Position numbers and translations under genes: made by a program. From Oceanospirillaceae bacterium (lineage in GTDB: Bacteria; Pseudomonadota; Gammaproteobacteria; Pseudomonadales; Balneatricaceae), in NCBI GenBank assembly GCA_013215445.1, contig JABSRA010000010.1:1-64000 (forward strand): a stretch of DNA of 64,000 nucleotides, written 5' to 3'. Below the pieces are notes generated by a model that searched no databases, was not told the DNA's origin, and saw only the letters and a program-made list of their open reading frames with translations. Positions within the stretch are counted from its first letter, which is position 1, and every line of letters begins with the position of its first letter. This document shows positions 18,635 to 29,037 of this stretch, one piece after another.

Positions 18635-19336
18635 ATGAAAATAGGTATTTTAAAAACCGACGATGTTCGCCCCCAGTTAGTGGGTGAATTTGGTGAATAC
18701 CCAGAAATGTTTGCCAGCTTGCTACAAGCGGTGGACTCGACCCTGGAGTTCATCACTTATGAGGTACAGCACGGGGAGTTTCCTGGCAGTCTCGACGAAG
18801 TGGATGGCTATTTAATCACCGGCAGTAAAACCAGTGTATACGAAGATCAACAGTGGATTCGGGATACCGAAGATTTTTTACGCAGGGCCCATCTCGCCAA
18901 GAAAAAAATGCTTGGGGTGTGTTTTGGTCATCAAGTATTGGCTCAGGCCCTAGGTGGGAAAACGATCAAGGCTAAGCAGGGTTGGGGTTTAGGTGTGCAC
19001 CATTATCAATGGTGCACAGCGGGCGCTGCCTATGGTCAGCAAGGTGATGAATTTTCGATGCTGGTTAGTCACCAAGACCAAGTGGTAGAAAACATTCCCG
19101 GCGCAGTGGTATTGGCCAGCAGTGATTTTTGTCCCAACTCAGTGGTCAAAGTTGACGAGCATATTCTCAGCTTTCAGGGCCACCCGGAGTTTAGTAAAGA
19201 CTATTCGCAGGCAATACTAGTCTTGCGGCGCGAGGTTTTTGGTGATGACAATACCGATAGAGCCCTCGCCTCATTGAGCGACCCTGTTGATAGCTTAAAG
19301 ATCGCCCAGTGGATGGTTGATTTTTATCGCGCTTAA
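18635..19336 (+). CDS. Class I glutamine amidotransferase (GMP synthase-like)
   Basis: 233 aa, preceded by TTTAGGAAG. The triad residues are visible: the nucleophile Cys in GVCFGHQVLAQALGG and the His-Glu pair in FQGHPEF. The oxyanion strand LITGSKTSVYED fits the YbdI/GMP-synthase-GATase-like branch. Such stand-alone GATases hydrolyse glutamine or gamma-glutamyl amides in the cytoplasm; no synthetase partner gene is adjacent. The substrate remains open. Confidence 0.85.
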   Translation: MKIGILKTDDVRPQLVGEFGEYPEMFASLLQAVDSTLEFITYEVQHGEFPGSLDEVDGYLITGSKTSVYEDQQWIRDTEDFLRRAHLAKKKMLGVCFGHQVLAQALGGKTIKAKQGWGLGVHHYQWCTAGAAYGQQGDEFSMLVSHQDQVVENIPGAVVLASSDFCPNSVVKVDEHILSFQGHPEFSKDYSQAILVLRREVFGDDNTDRALASLSDPVDSLKIAQWMVDFYRA

Positions 19337-19366
19337 CCCCGGTTATTTAAGACCTCCAGTGCTCGA

Positions 19367-20191
19367 TTAATCCGCTATTGTGCCATCAATGGTGATGCGT
19401 TCCATGCGCCGATGAGCCGGAAAATAATCGTTGATGGGTTTGTGCAAAGTGCTGCGATTGTCCCAAAAAGCGATGGAGTTTGGTTGCCATTGAAAGCGAC
19501 AACTGTACTCATCGCTCTCACAGTGTTGATATAAAAACTCCAGCAGCGCACGGCTTTCTTTTTCTTTCATGCCGACTATACCAGTGGTAAATAAGCGATT
19601 TACAAATATCATTTTGCGACCGTTGCATGGGTGACTTCTAATCACGCGATGATGTACCGGTGGATTATCGGCCAGTGCCTGAGCCAGGCGCTCACGGCCA
19701 CCCGGTTCCGCCAAACTGTGGCGAAAGCCAAAGGCAAAATCGTGTACGGCGCTGAGCTCCGATAAAAAGCTTTGCATCTTATCGGACAACCCATCATAAG
19801 CTGCCCCTAAACTTGCCCACAACGTATCCCCACCGCGCTCGGGCACAATACGGGCACGCAATATCGTACCCAGCGGTGGCTGTTTACGAAAGGTCATATC
19901 CGTATGCCACTGCTCAATTTTTGAGGGTTTTTCAGCGGTGCTTTCTAAAATGGTAATTTCTGGGTAATCAGCCAATGTGTCATAGGCGGGATGGCTTTGC
20001 AGTGGACCAAACCACTGCGCCAGGGCCTTATGTTGCGCCGGAGTAATATCTTGATCGCGGAAAAATATCACCTGATGCTCGACCAATAGCTGCTGTAGTT
20101 GTTTAAATTGCTGTGTCGACATTGCTTGAGTTAGGTCAATTCCGCTGACTTCTGCGCCTAACGCACCGGCGATGGGCTTAGCTGTTATCAT
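19367..20191 (-). CDS. TauD/TfdA family Fe(II)/2-oxoglutarate dioxygenase
   Basis: 274 aa. The iron ligands are H and D in EQWHTDMTF and the distal His in NRSTLHKPINDY; the 2-oxoglutarate-binding Arg is in HRRMERITI. The N-terminal PIAGALGAEVSGIDLTQ and VIFFRDQDITPAQH are standard for TauD-like enzymes, and the length is typical. It may hydroxylate taurine or another sulfonate, or an aryloxy acid; no tauABC genes are nearby, so the substrate is not assigned. It converges on the amidotransferase gene. Confidence 0.87.
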   Translation of the reverse strand: MITAKPIAGALGAEVSGIDLTQAMSTQQFKQLQQLLVEHQVIFFRDQDITPAQHKALAQWFGPLQSHPAYDTLADYPEITILESTAEKPSKIEQWHTDMTFRKQPPLGTILRARIVPERGGDTLWASLGAAYDGLSDKMQSFLSELSAVHDFAFGFRHSLAEPGGRERLAQALADNPPVHHRVIRSHPCNGRKMIFVNRLFTTGIVGMKEKESRALLEFLYQHCESDEYSCRFQWQPNSIAFWDNRSTLHKPINDYFPAHRRMERITIDGTIAD

Positions 20192-20407
20192 GATATTTAA
20201 TCTACTTTGAATAGGATTATTAGTTGCACAACTATACCAACAAACAGATCATTGCAAACAACTTTTTCTGCTTAATTACGGCTGCCAAATGAAGAATATT
20301 GTAGAGCTTAAAAGTCTACTCGGTATTCAATGCAGTGACAGAAATTTAGAGGTTCGGAGTCATTCGTCTTAATTTAACAGCAATTACCGACTCCTCACCA
20401 ACTCCAG

Positions 20408-21169
20408 CTATAGTCCAGCTGAGTTAACAGATCTCCAAACCTTGCTAAAGCCTTTCGCTGGCATTTTAAAGCGTAAAGTGTCGGTCTTAATGGCAACCGC
20501 ACTGGTTGCATTGTCGAAGATAGCAACAACCAGCTCAGAGTCTTTGTTACTGTTGGGCGCTAAATAGAAATAAAGATCTTCGCTATCTGAATATTTCGAG
20601 CAGTATGTCGCCATATCAGCTGCCTGATTGTCGAAAAACCATTTTTGTATGGGTGGGTTTGCTAAATCTTTAGTGATATCGCAGTGCAGTTGATCGTATT
20701 TAATAATAAAATATAGATGCTTAATTCCCTTTTGGGAACGCAGTACTCGAGCTGAAATATTGGTCTTCCTGGATTTTTCTAGATCCACTACCACAACAAT
20801 CGCTGCTTTTTCTTTAACATCCCAGTCGGTCATTTGGTTTTGTAGGCTTATCAACATATCCTGCGATACCATGCTTCCCTGTTGTGCAGCTAATCCATAC
20901 CATTTAACAGCCTCCTTATAATTCTTCACCACACCATTGCCGAATTGATATATCATTCCCAGCCCTAGTTGTGCGTACTCATCTCCCTGTTCCGCTAAAG
21001 GCCGCCATTGTTGTAATGTAGTTTTGTAATCCTTGGCATCATAAGCCTCTAGACCCCGTGTAAAGTCAGCGGCATTGACTGAAAAAACCGTCAACAATGT
21101 AAAGAATAACAATCCTACTCTGCCAACCTGGCCAAGTATTTGTAATAGATAAGTGTGTTTTAACGACAT
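20408..21169 (-). CDS. Secreted Sel1-like repeat protein
   Basis: 253 aa. A long N-terminal segment contains a hydrophobic stretch (VGLLFFTLLTVFSVNAAD) that reads as a signal peptide. Residues about 35-105 form Sel1/TPR-like helices (AEQGDEYAQLGLGMIYQFGNGVVKNYKEAVKWYGLAAQQGS). The remaining ~145 residues are a beta-rich domain with three cysteines that I do not recognise. Sel1 proteins usually mediate protein contacts in the envelope. No operon partner is evident. Confidence 0.72.
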   Translation of the reverse strand: MSLKHTYLLQILGQVGRVGLLFFTLLTVFSVNAADFTRGLEAYDAKDYKTTLQQWRPLAEQGDEYAQLGLGMIYQFGNGVVKNYKEAVKWYGLAAQQGSMVSQDMLISLQNQMTDWDVKEKAAIVVVVDLEKSRKTNISARVLRSQKGIKHLYFIIKYDQLHCDITKDLANPPIQKWFFDNQAADMATYCSKYSDSEDLYFYLAPNSNKDSELVVAIFDNATSAVAIKTDTLRFKMPAKGFSKVWRSVNSAGL

Positions 21170-21702
21170 TTAAATGTCCCTGTAAGCGCTACAACGCAGT
21201 GTGGCTATTATTAATTTAGCATTTTCAGACAAGATGACAATGAGTGAAATTTGTATTTCGAAGCGAATCCATTCACATCCGATCAGTAGATCAAAAGAAG
21301 ATATAGAGTGTAGTGCTGCTCTTATTTTGCTCAAGCAATTCGAGATTCCCTTTAGTCACCCTTTAGGTAGGCTTGGTGGGTAACGATATCCTAAAATATT
21401 ACGGAGAGAGCCCACCTCAGCGGCCACCAATTTAGTAATCGCGGCTAGTTGAACTCATCGTATTCCGGAGGATAAGCAGCCACAGTAATTTGATTTTCGA
21501 CACTGTGACCACTGATGGGCCCGCTGGAAAGTGCTTTACTTGGCAAACCAAAATGTATGATTAGGATCGCAGTATAGCAATCATAAACTGAGTACGGCCT
21601 TGAGCAGGTTTATCATCGAACTCGAAGACCGCTTTAAGGGATTTTAGAACAACTCGTGGTTAAGCAGGATCAGTTAGAGGGCCGAGCTAGTACAATCTAG
21701 TC
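21170..21702. other. Intergenic region with a short dispersed-repeat fragment
   Basis: About 530 bp. At about 21398-21440 the text GGCCCA/GAGCCCACCTCAGCGG and CGGCCACCAATTTAGTAAT resembles a block at about 31918-31960 (GCCCATCTGGGCGGCCACCA), so a mobile-element scrap is likely. A 60-codon frame at 21201-21383 has no ribosome binding site or recognisable content. Confidence 0.4.
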
Positions 21703-21975
21703 TCATTCTACCGGAGGTGCCGGAGGTGCCAATCCATGACCTTTTTTCTTTCCGTTACCACTACTATGGGCAGTCTTATTGTTGTGGATAGCGCCTTCAT
21801 GGTTCTTTGCATGGCCGTCTGAAGGTTTGTCTGTACCGCCACCGCCATTGCCATTATTGCTATGAGCTTTTCCAGCAGATTTACCCGCCCCGCTGTGATC
21901 GTCATGAGCCATAACACCTGCACTCAAACCAATGGCAAGTACAGTAGCTGAAACGATCCCTAAAAGTTTTTTCAT
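21703..21975 (-). CDS. Small secreted His/Gly/Asn-rich protein
   Basis: 90 aa. A signal peptide (MKKLLGIVSATVLAIGLSAGVMA) is followed by AHDDHSGAGKSAGKAHSNN and other low-complexity text with nine or more histidines, ending PPAPPVE. GGAGAAA lies 6-8 bases before the ATG. The composition suggests an intrinsically disordered periplasmic protein that could bind metal ions, but this is inference from composition alone. Confidence 0.7.
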   Translation of the reverse strand: MKKLLGIVSATVLAIGLSAGVMAHDDHSGAGKSAGKAHSNNGNGGGGTDKPSDGHAKNHEGAIHNNKTAHSSGNGKKKGHGLAPPAPPVE

Positions 21976-22692
21976 TATATTTCTCCATGCTCCCTTTCGA
22001 CTTCTTACTATACGATGAGAGCTGTCGTGTAGCAGATAGTGGGTGATTAGTATCTTGAGGCTAATCGGTAATGGGTCAATACAGTTTTGAGACTGTTTTC
22101 ATAGGACACAGGCTGAATACTCCGCAGATCATAACAACATACTTAATCTGACCAGTAACTGAATGCTCTTTCAAAGCGTCTCAGTACCTGTCACTTTGTT
22201 GCTTTTATGTAATCTGGAGACTTAAAAACTGATAAATAAACTTATAAAATATAATGCTATAGCGATTGTCTTCAGCAGCAGAATAGCTCAGATAGGAATA
22301 TCTCCTATTTTGCTAACGACTATCGGTGGCTGGGTTCTTCTGGTTGAAAAGGCTTTAATGCAGCTTGGGTTAGGACTCCACTTCACAAAAGATAAAGGAC
22401 AACTATGGACGCTCAATGGTTTATTTCAATTCAACGCCATATTGGTGCGTCCGGTTGTATGAGCAAAAGCCGCTAAGCACAAGCAGAGCATTAAGACGCG
22501 AGCTGTTATGCAACATCCTGGCGAATCACCTAAATCAGCCTTATTCGCGCTTAGTTGCATCTATGGTTATCACCGTGTCCGCCAAATCAAAGCGTGATAA
22601 TATTATTTCGCCAAGTATAAAAAACTGACACTTAGTCGCTTCAAGAAAACGGCTGTCGTCTATAGACTAGGTAAGGCAGAGCTGCATTGAAG
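21976..22692. other. Long intergenic region
   Basis: About 715 bp. A 70-codon frame (22416-22628) is present without a good start signal or family resemblance. I see no RNA gene or clear repeat. It may hold decayed sequence. Confidence 0.3.
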
Positions 22693-23829
22693 TCACCTAT
22701 TCGCGACAAGATACACTTGATTACGACCTTGTTGTTTCGCCTTATAGAGAGCCGTATCAGCCGCCCGTAATAAACTATCGACATCCTCATGGATATTTTT
22801 GTCCATGACCGCTATACCCGCACTGATTGACACAAAACTCAAAGGTGATTGCTCATGTGGCACTTCAAGCGATGCAACCCCTGTGCACACTTGTTCAGCT
22901 AAATACTGCGCAGTGACGGCATCAGTGTCAGGTAATATTAACAAAAATTCCTCTCCACCATAGCGGGCAGCCAGATCTTCAGCACGTTTGGCACTTTCCT
23001 TAATGACAGATGCGACCTCTCGCAGACACTTATCACCAGCTTGGTGTCCATAGTGATCGTTATATCTCTTGAAAAAATCGAGATCGAGCATAACCAGTGC
23101 CAATGATCGATCGTGACGTCGCGCTCGGGCCCATTCATTCGCTAGCGTAACGTCCATACTTCGTCTATTGGCTAGTGTTGTAAGTTGATCCGTATTCGAC
23201 TCTTTTTTTAATTTTAATTGCGCTTCTTCCGTATAACTAAGTAGCGCAAACACCCCACTGATGACACTAAAAGCTGGCCATATTATTTGCGATGAAACAA
23301 TGGTTCTGCTAAACAGCTCTGGCGCTAACTCTAGTAATAATGAACGAGAAATAACGATTATTGCCATGAAAAAACATGCGTAGGATAAAATAACATCTGA
23401 GGAGTTTCTATTTTTTTTGATATTCAAGAATAGATAACCAACAATCATGAATGCTAGAGGTACAAAGAAAGCACTAACATGCAGGGCACTGGTGAATGCG
23501 CCTTGATAGGTAAAATAGCCAAGAAAGGAGCTATTGATGCAAAAGATTGCCAGTAACGGCATGAGTGGTAAATCCAACTCGCACCGCTTAAAGCTAAAAA
23601 CCACCATACCCCAAATAAATGCAGCAGAGAGGATTACCGAGACAATTTTTAGAGGTACATCTATATCAAATACATAGATAAATCAGCTAACAAAATTTAT
23701 AAAGAAAGCAATGACGAAATAGCGTATAGACTGCTGCATTCCTTCAAGATCGCTAACTCTAGTACCCGCAAAAGCTAAAATTAAATTTATTAATGCCACT
23801 GTTAAAAAGTAAGCTTGTGCTGTCGTCAT
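22693..23829 (-). pseudogene. Membrane diguanylate cyclase interrupted by an in-frame TGA
   Basis: From ATG 23829 the frame encodes a membrane helix (AYFLTVALINLILAFAG), reaches TGA at 23685-23683 (codon 49), and continues in the same frame with no other stop to 22693: 378 codons in all. Downstream text gives more membrane helices, then a GGDEF domain with NTDQLTTLANRR, LDLDFFKRYND, I-site RAED and active site GGEEF. The catalytic part is intact. An internal ATG at 23607 (304 aa) could still make an N-terminally shortened enzyme lacking about two helices. TGG or GGA at the stop would restore it. Confidence 0.75.
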
Positions 23830-24274
23830 CCATTTCTCGCAAAAATTACCCTATTAAAAATCACTTATGGATGTATAAAACAGCCCTATAAGACCAGCGT
23901 TACGCAGATGGTAACTTATTGATCCCTATAATAACACACCGCATAACAACAGGGTCAAGACTCACCCTGAAACGATCAAAATCACTGAGCATTTTTTAAC
24001 AATAGCCACTATTTTCAGCGAAAACCTGCTGCGATCAGACATTAGTCATATAACCTCCTGCTCAGGACTACTCCCTGAATGAAATTAAAATACCGACAGG
24101 CCCCGCTTTGATGGTGATTCGATCAATTTTTTTAGAGCATCCGCTATGATCAAAAGATAAAGAGAAGTCATATATTAACTTCACTGGCTTCTAGCAGTTG
24201 TACAGAGCCTCATTTCCTCTTTTAATATTAATATTTAACCGCCAAACTGGATGAAAAATTAGATTAACAGGGAG
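23830..24274. other. Intergenic region
   Basis: About 445 bp, AT-rich, between the interrupted cyclase gene and the next leftward gene. Nothing specific recognised beyond an expected promoter. Confidence 0.35.
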
Positions 24275-25054
24275 CTATTCATTTACTAGACTAGGTACCT
24301 GAGCTCCCATTTTTTCGGTATATTGACGCAACTCGCCAGAATCTCTGAGTTTTCTATAACCTCGATCAAACAATTTTAATAACTCAATGTTGCCAGGAAT
24401 TCTTTTTGAGAACAACAAATGATAAGACTTGTGTCTGACCACTTTCGAAGAGTAGGTAATTTGTTGCTGTTGATCCGGTGAGAAATGATCGGAGAGTTGC
24501 TGAAAGCCGACATTAATATCAGCGGGAAATAAATCTATTCTGCCGTACAAGAGTTTTTGGAAATTAACGATTTCTGAACTTACTACTTGAGTATTAAAGA
24601 TCTTTTTAGCGGCTGCTGCTGTAAATTCTTCACTATAGAAATACGATAAGGTAGTGCCTATCTCCAGATCTTTTAAATCATCATAGCGCTCCCATGTGAA
24701 CTTATTTTTCTTCAAATAAAAGAACACTGTTGGCGAATTCAAGACCGAATCACTGTAATAAAAACTCCTCGCCCGTTGCGCAGTATATGACCAACCTGCT
24801 GTTATATCCCAGCTACCTGAGGAGACTAATTTTTTCGATCTTGCCCAGGGAAAAAAGCCAAATTCGACCTGCACCCCCTCTAGGGCGAAGGCGGCTTTGA
24901 TAATCTGCGGTAAATAACCATAACCGGCCACTTTGGAAGAAAAATAGGGTGGCCATTCACCGATGGCTATTGTTACTGTCTGAGCAACAGATAGGCTGGA
25001 AAAAAGAACTAAATGAAGGAGACATAACAACTTTAAAAATTGTTTTTTTAGCAT
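24275..25054 (-). CDS. Periplasmic solute-binding protein, SBP_bac_3-like
   Basis: 259 aa from ATG 25054, which starts a signal peptide (MLKKQFLKLLCLLHLVLFSSLSVAQ); a TTG at 25066 is also in frame. The mature start TVTIAIGEWPPYFSSKVAGYG and the pattern GFFPWARSKKLVSSGSWD, YSDSVLNSPTVFFY, LEIGTTLSYFYSEEF follow family 3 binding proteins, including those annotated near signalling genes. There is no permease or ATPase gene next to it, so it may be a sensory orphan. It is divergent from another member of the same broad family at 25380. Confidence 0.78.
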   Translation of the reverse strand: MLKKQFLKLLCLLHLVLFSSLSVAQTVTIAIGEWPPYFSSKVAGYGYLPQIIKAAFALEGVQVEFGFFPWARSKKLVSSGSWDITAGWSYTAQRARSFYYSDSVLNSPTVFFYLKKNKFTWERYDDLKDLEIGTTLSYFYSEEFTAAAAKKIFNTQVVSSEIVNFQKLLYGRIDLFPADINVGFQQLSDHFSPDQQQQITYSSKVVRHKSYHLLFSKRIPGNIELLKLFDRGYRKLRDSGELRQYTEKMGAQVPSLVNE

Positions 25055-25379
25055 ATTAACAACCAATTTTAACCAGAGGCGACAGTTTGAATGAACTCTG
25101 CCGTGGCCAACGAGAATGCTGCCCCGAGCCCAAGAAAATCATTCTTACCCAAGTCTAATCTAGGTTAAGCGTAGCAGACAAGTTAGATCATTCCATAGAA
25201 ATTAAGTTAATTCTACGTTCACAGGCTGATGATAAATTTATCTGATCATCCCATTCTAAATATTTAGTAGGCATTGGGATGGCATCAACGCCATCGAGAG
25301 AATGGGCTATAGTAGTTATTGGTACTATGGTTATTCAACAAATACCAAATTTTGTAGCTAACATAGGTATGATCATAGA
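25055..25379. other. Divergent intergenic region
   Basis: About 325 bp between two divergent binding-protein-like genes; it must contain both promoters. No operator was recognised. Confidence 0.35.
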
Positions 25380-26144
25380 ATGATGGATTTAAAGATCGTT
25401 TACATGGTTTTCATAGGACTCAACATTGTATCTCTCGGTGAGAATTTGTTGGCTCAGGTGGTGACTGACAATGCCGTTCAAATTCGGACTATTGCGGTTG
25501 CACCTTACGGGATAGAAAATAATTTAAAGCTTTCTGGGATATATTATGATTTAGCAAATTTACTGATTGCGGAGTCAGAGCTTAACTCTCAACACCTAAT
25601 CTACCCATACGCTAGAATAATCCACGAATTAAAAAATGGCAAAACAGATTTGACCATAATGTTTAAATACAAAGAGTTGAAGGATCATGTTATCTATATA
25701 GCACCATTGCCAACGTTGCATAATGTTGTCATTGGCCTGAAAGGGGTTCGTTTCAAATCTATTCGTGATCTTGAAGGAAAAACCATAGCTTACTTACGAG
25801 GGGCTAAATTTAGTGAAGATATAGATACCAATAATAAGATTAAGAAACACCGAATTACTGATTTTAGACAAGGTATCAAAATGTTAGCGAGGGGCCGCGT
25901 TGATGCCATAATCGGACCCATGGCACCCATATTAAGTGCTGCTGATTCTATTGGTATGGCCAATATATTCGATGAACCACTTTATGTTTCTAAGCGGACC
26001 CCCTGGTTACAAATTTCGAAAAAGAGCAAACTGCGCCTGAATGTTAACAAAATTAGAGCTATCTTCAATAATATATTAACCCGAGGTGGCCTAAGGAAAT
26101 TGAAACATAAATATAGAGTCGGCGAATTAGTAGAAAGCCCTTAG
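25380..26144 (+). CDS. Periplasmic solute-binding-like protein (SBP_bac_3 superfamily)
   Basis: 254 aa, from ATG 25380 or the adjacent ATG 25383. A signal-like segment (IVYMVFIGLNIVSLGENLLAQ) leads to IRTIAVAPYGIE. The pattern LANLLIAESELNSQHLIYPYARIIHELKNGKTDLTIMF, then LEGKTIAYLRGAKF and MLARGRVDAIIGP matches the two-lobe fold of family 3 binding proteins. It lacks transporter partners. Base composition is more AT-rich than the left part of the window. The RAYT relic begins only 3 bp past its stop. Confidence 0.72.
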   Translation: MMDLKIVYMVFIGLNIVSLGENLLAQVVTDNAVQIRTIAVAPYGIENNLKLSGIYYDLANLLIAESELNSQHLIYPYARIIHELKNGKTDLTIMFKYKELKDHVIYIAPLPTLHNVVIGLKGVRFKSIRDLEGKTIAYLRGAKFSEDIDTNNKIKKHRITDFRQGIKMLARGRVDAIIGPMAPILSAADSIGMANIFDEPLYVSKRTPWLQISKKSKLRLNVNKIRAIFNNILTRGGLRKLKHKYRVGELVESP

Positions 26145-26147
26145 TAC

Positions 26148-26614
26148 AATATCCACTTCATCTCTGCCATCTTCGCGCGTATCGGATTTAATTCAACGTA
26201 GGCCATACAAGTCGGCGGTGCTTGCTCATCTAGTATTTTAAAACGACCTTCCCACTAATTTTAATGGATAAAATTGAACAGCTTTAGCTGGCCCGAAGGG
26301 TGAGCGCCATGGATGGTTGCGAATATAAATGACCTGTACAGTTGTCTTCAAAATCGGCTAGCGAGTCGGCTTTCGATTTATTTGCATATAAAACAAGGTG
26401 ATAGTGATTAGACATGATTGCATAGGAACAAACATCGATAGAAAAGACTGCTTCTATTTCTGCAAGCCTATCCAGCATCCATTGACGACGATGTTCAAAG
26501 TCTTGTTGAGTTGTTTTATCAAAGCCGCAGAGGAAGGCTTTCTAACCACTCTAGAGATACAGTGTAATAAGGAGTATCTTGACAGCAGATTTGCTGCGAA
26601 CGGGCACGAGTCAT
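26148..26614 (-). pseudogene. REP-associated tyrosine transposase (RAYT) relic, N-terminal and middle parts
   Basis: From ATG 26614 (GGAGG 6-7 bases upstream) the strand reads MTRARSQQICCQDTPYY, the usual RAYT start. A frameshift then leads into KAFLCGFDKTTQQDFEHRRQ, MLDRLAEIEAVFSIDVCSYA and IMSNHYHLVLYANKSKADSL, which contains the Y1-transposase HxH. After a gap, GRFKILDEQAPPTCMAYVEL then NPIRAKMAEMKW (about 26150-26260) is the middle of the family. Stops, frameshifts and an internal deletion show it is dead. Confidence 0.82.
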
Positions 26615-26811
26615 AAGCGCCTCCTGCTCAGAGTAAACTCTGAATTAATTAGACATTTCGTGATAAACATTCTACACCCATCACGTTTATATTAAATTAA
26701 TCCATGACTGTCGATGCTATCCATGACTGTCCTATATTTTCGATGTCCTATATTTTCGATATTTTCGCCCTAAATTCCCTGCCATTTTCCTTTCATATAG
26801 CGCGGTTGAGA
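26615..26811. repeat. Short direct repeats next to the RAYT relic
   Basis: TCCATGACTGTC occurs twice (about 26701 and 26719) and CCTATATTTTCGAT twice just after. On the other strand this reads ATAGGACAGTCATGGA, close to the ATAGGACAGGCAT motif seen at other dispersed repeats in the window. It may be a REP-like target sequence for the RAYT family. Confidence 0.5.
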
Positions 26812-28503
26812 TCAGACTTTAATTTTTTTGGCTATCTCCTGTAATTTCTCAGCCATTAGCGATACAGCTCCTATGGCTTCGACTGCTTCGTGAACCGACA
26901 ACGTATTTTCTTCAGATAATGTATTTAACTTAGTGATATTTTGATTAATATCTTCGGAGACAGCACTCTGCTCTTTGGCGGCGTAAGCTATTTGCGTATT
27001 CATGTCGTTAATTTCGTTAACGTTTGCAGTAATGATTTCCAGAGATTTACCTGCATCAGTCGCGCGCTCGACACTGACTACCGCTTGCGAGCGACCGGTT
27101 TCCATAACCTCTACGGCGTTTTTTGCACCAGTTTGCAGTTTCTCTATCATCTCTTCAATCTCTGCGGTCGACTCTTGGGTGCGCTGCGCAAGTGTTCTGA
27201 CCTCGTCAGCAACTACTGCAAAGCCCCTACCCTGCTCCCCGGCACGGGCGGCTTCAATCGCGGCGTTAAGCGCCAGCAGGTTGGTCTGTGCTGCAATGGC
27301 CTTGATAACCTCTACCACCCGCCCTATTGCTTCACTGTCGTCGCCTACTTGATTGATGGCCACTGAGGCATTTTCAACCCCCTGCGCTAGCGCCTCTATC
27401 GACTCGATGGTGCTCTGTACCTTAGATTTACCACCCTCTGTCTCGGTGTTGGCTTTTTGCGCGGAATCTGAAGTCTGCTCTGCTGTCTGTGCCACTTCCA
27501 GAACACTGGCGGTCATCTGATTGACTGCTGCCGAGACATGCACCAACTGGCTTTTTTGTTCCGATATACCGGAGGAGGTTCTGTTAGTACTGGATAGTAA
27601 TAGCTTTGAAGATGTGACTAGCTGACTGCTGGCTTCGCTCATCTCCTCAAATATGTCATGTAAGTATAGCTGCATCTGTTGCAACCCCTTTTCCAACTCC
27701 CCCAACTCACCACTGTACTCTATTGTAATGGCCCTGCTTAAATCCCCAGTGGCGATTCTTCGTGTGGCTCCTATCGCTGCCGACAGGCTCTGAGAAATAG
27801 AGTTAATGATGAAATAAGATCCAATTAATGACAGTGCACCTACCACCACCGTTAATATCGACAGCGTAGTAAATGCCGCTTTCTCATGATTTTCTGCGGT
27901 GGTCGCAGCCCTCTGGGTGAAGTCTTCCAACTCCTTCAGCAGTTGCTCAAGTTCTTTATCGAGTTCTTCCTCTTCGACTTCTACTATTTCCGCCTTGACT
28001 ATCGCCTCGTGAAGTTGACCCTCACGGATTAAATTAAACACTTCTTTGGCGTGTATGACGTAGGTTTTGTGCTGGCTTTCAACTAATTGCAGTAAAGACA
28101 ATACATGGCGGTACTCATCGGTCTGCTCTTTGCTGTGTGCCAGATCCAGACCCTTTTGCGCAAAATGCTCTCCGAGCAATACCTTTTCATCTATATCACC
28201 AGTGAGCTCATTAAAGTGCTGCATCGCCTCTTCGAAGTGCTTTTGCGCCCCTTTTTCCCTACCTATTTGCTCACCGTAGCGCAGCGCCCGTTCAAAATTC
28301 ACCGCCTGCTCCAGCTGATTAATAGTGATATTAGACACTATATTGGTCATGGGGATATGCTCTTCGGCTATCTCTACCAGCTCAATGCCTATGTTATTCA
28401 TTTGCAGCAGTGAATAGCTCATAGATCCCACTAGCGCAAAAAACATCATTAAGACCATCAGGCTCAACTTTAGTTTTATCGACATAAAGGTAAATATTTT
28501 CAT
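26812..28503 (-). CDS. Methyl-accepting chemotaxis protein
   Basis: 563 aa from ATG 28503, preceded by GGAG at a spacing of about 8; the open frame extends further up but those residues (Cys-rich, polar) do not look like a chemoreceptor start. TM1 is [22 protein letters not shown] periplasmic helical-bundle sensor follows (about 35-200), including a very acidic coiled stretch [22 protein letters not shown]2 is about 205-230, the HAMP domain has [12 protein letters not shown], and the signalling tip contains [16 protein letters not shown] and [16 protein letters not shown]. No C-terminal receptor-binding pentapeptide is seen. The ligand is unknown. Confidence 0.93.
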   Translation of the reverse strand: MKIFTFMSIKLKLSLMVLMMFFALVGSMSYSLLQMNNIGIELVEIAEEHIPMTNIVSNITINQLEQAVNFERALRYGEQIGREKGAQKHFEEAMQHFNELTGDIDEKVLLGEHFAQKGLDLAHSKEQTDEYRHVLSLLQLVESQHKTYVIHAKEVFNLIREGQLHEAIVKAEIVEVEEEELDKELEQLLKELEDFTQRAATTAENHEKAAFTTLSILTVVVGALSLIGSYFIINSISQSLSAAIGATRRIATGDLSRAITIEYSGELGELEKGLQQMQLYLHDIFEEMSEASSQLVTSSKLLLSSTNRTSSGISEQKSQLVHVSAAVNQMTASVLEVAQTAEQTSDSAQKANTETEGGKSKVQSTIESIEALAQGVENASVAINQVGDDSEAIGRVVEVIKAIAAQTNLLALNAAIEAARAGEQGRGFAVVADEVRTLAQRTQESTAEIEEMIEKLQTGAKNAVEVMETGRSQAVVSVERATDAGKSLEIITANVNEINDMNTQIAYAAKEQSAVSEDINQNITKLNTLSEENTLSVHEAVEAIGAVSLMAEKLQEIAKKIKV

Positions 28504-28617
28504 ATTCTGCAGCTCCATCGCTAGATTACACACTGTGCTTTTGTCATGACAAGTGAAACGCTCATTTTGAACACAGCACTTAAGATAAATTCGAGTATTG
28601 AGACAGCAATTCATCAA

Positions 28618-29037
28618 TGCGGGAATAATTTAAAGCAAATTCAGAAATGATGCTTTATAGATATTAGGCAACATTAAGCTCAATCACAACCTTTTGCTCC
28701 AAACAGTTAACAAATCCAATTACTTATGTAGATAAATTAAAATATTCAAACACAGTTTATCCTAATCCTAACTAGGAGATGCCAAGACGGAGGCATGTGT
28801 GGCTAATAGTAAAACTGAATACAAGTAGCTGAGGCTTCAACTTTCACTAGCAAAACTAGGACAGGCATATATTATTATCTTTAAACCTAGACAATACTCC
28901 AATCAATAAACTTTAGAGATTATTTCTCTTTTGCTCTCTTGATCTATACATCTTAGATATTCTTCGGCAAATCAGCTTATTACAAACTATAAACTCTACA
29001 CTTAGCAGCGTTATTGTTGATGTTTATGCCTTTATTA
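28618..29037. other. Intergenic region with a dispersed repeat
   Basis: About 420 bp, AT-rich. It includes one copy of repeat D (28858-28973), which begins with GGACAGGCA. Nothing else is recognised. Confidence 0.45.
28858..28973. repeat. Dispersed repeat D, copy 1
   Basis: About 115 bp beginning AGGACAGGCATA and running through AAACCTAGACAATACTCCAA to GATATTCTTCGGCAAAT. A second copy lies at 34950-35068 with roughly 10% differences. It ends about 65 bp from a RAYT C-terminal relic. Confidence 0.8.

Noticed and set aside
21201-21383. 60-codon open frame
   Set aside because: No ribosome binding site, no recognisable content, and part lies next to a dispersed-repeat fragment.
22281-22340. tRNA-like sequence with TAGCTCAG
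   Set aside because: The D-arm-like text is not followed by anticodon or T arms and no acceptor stem pairs.
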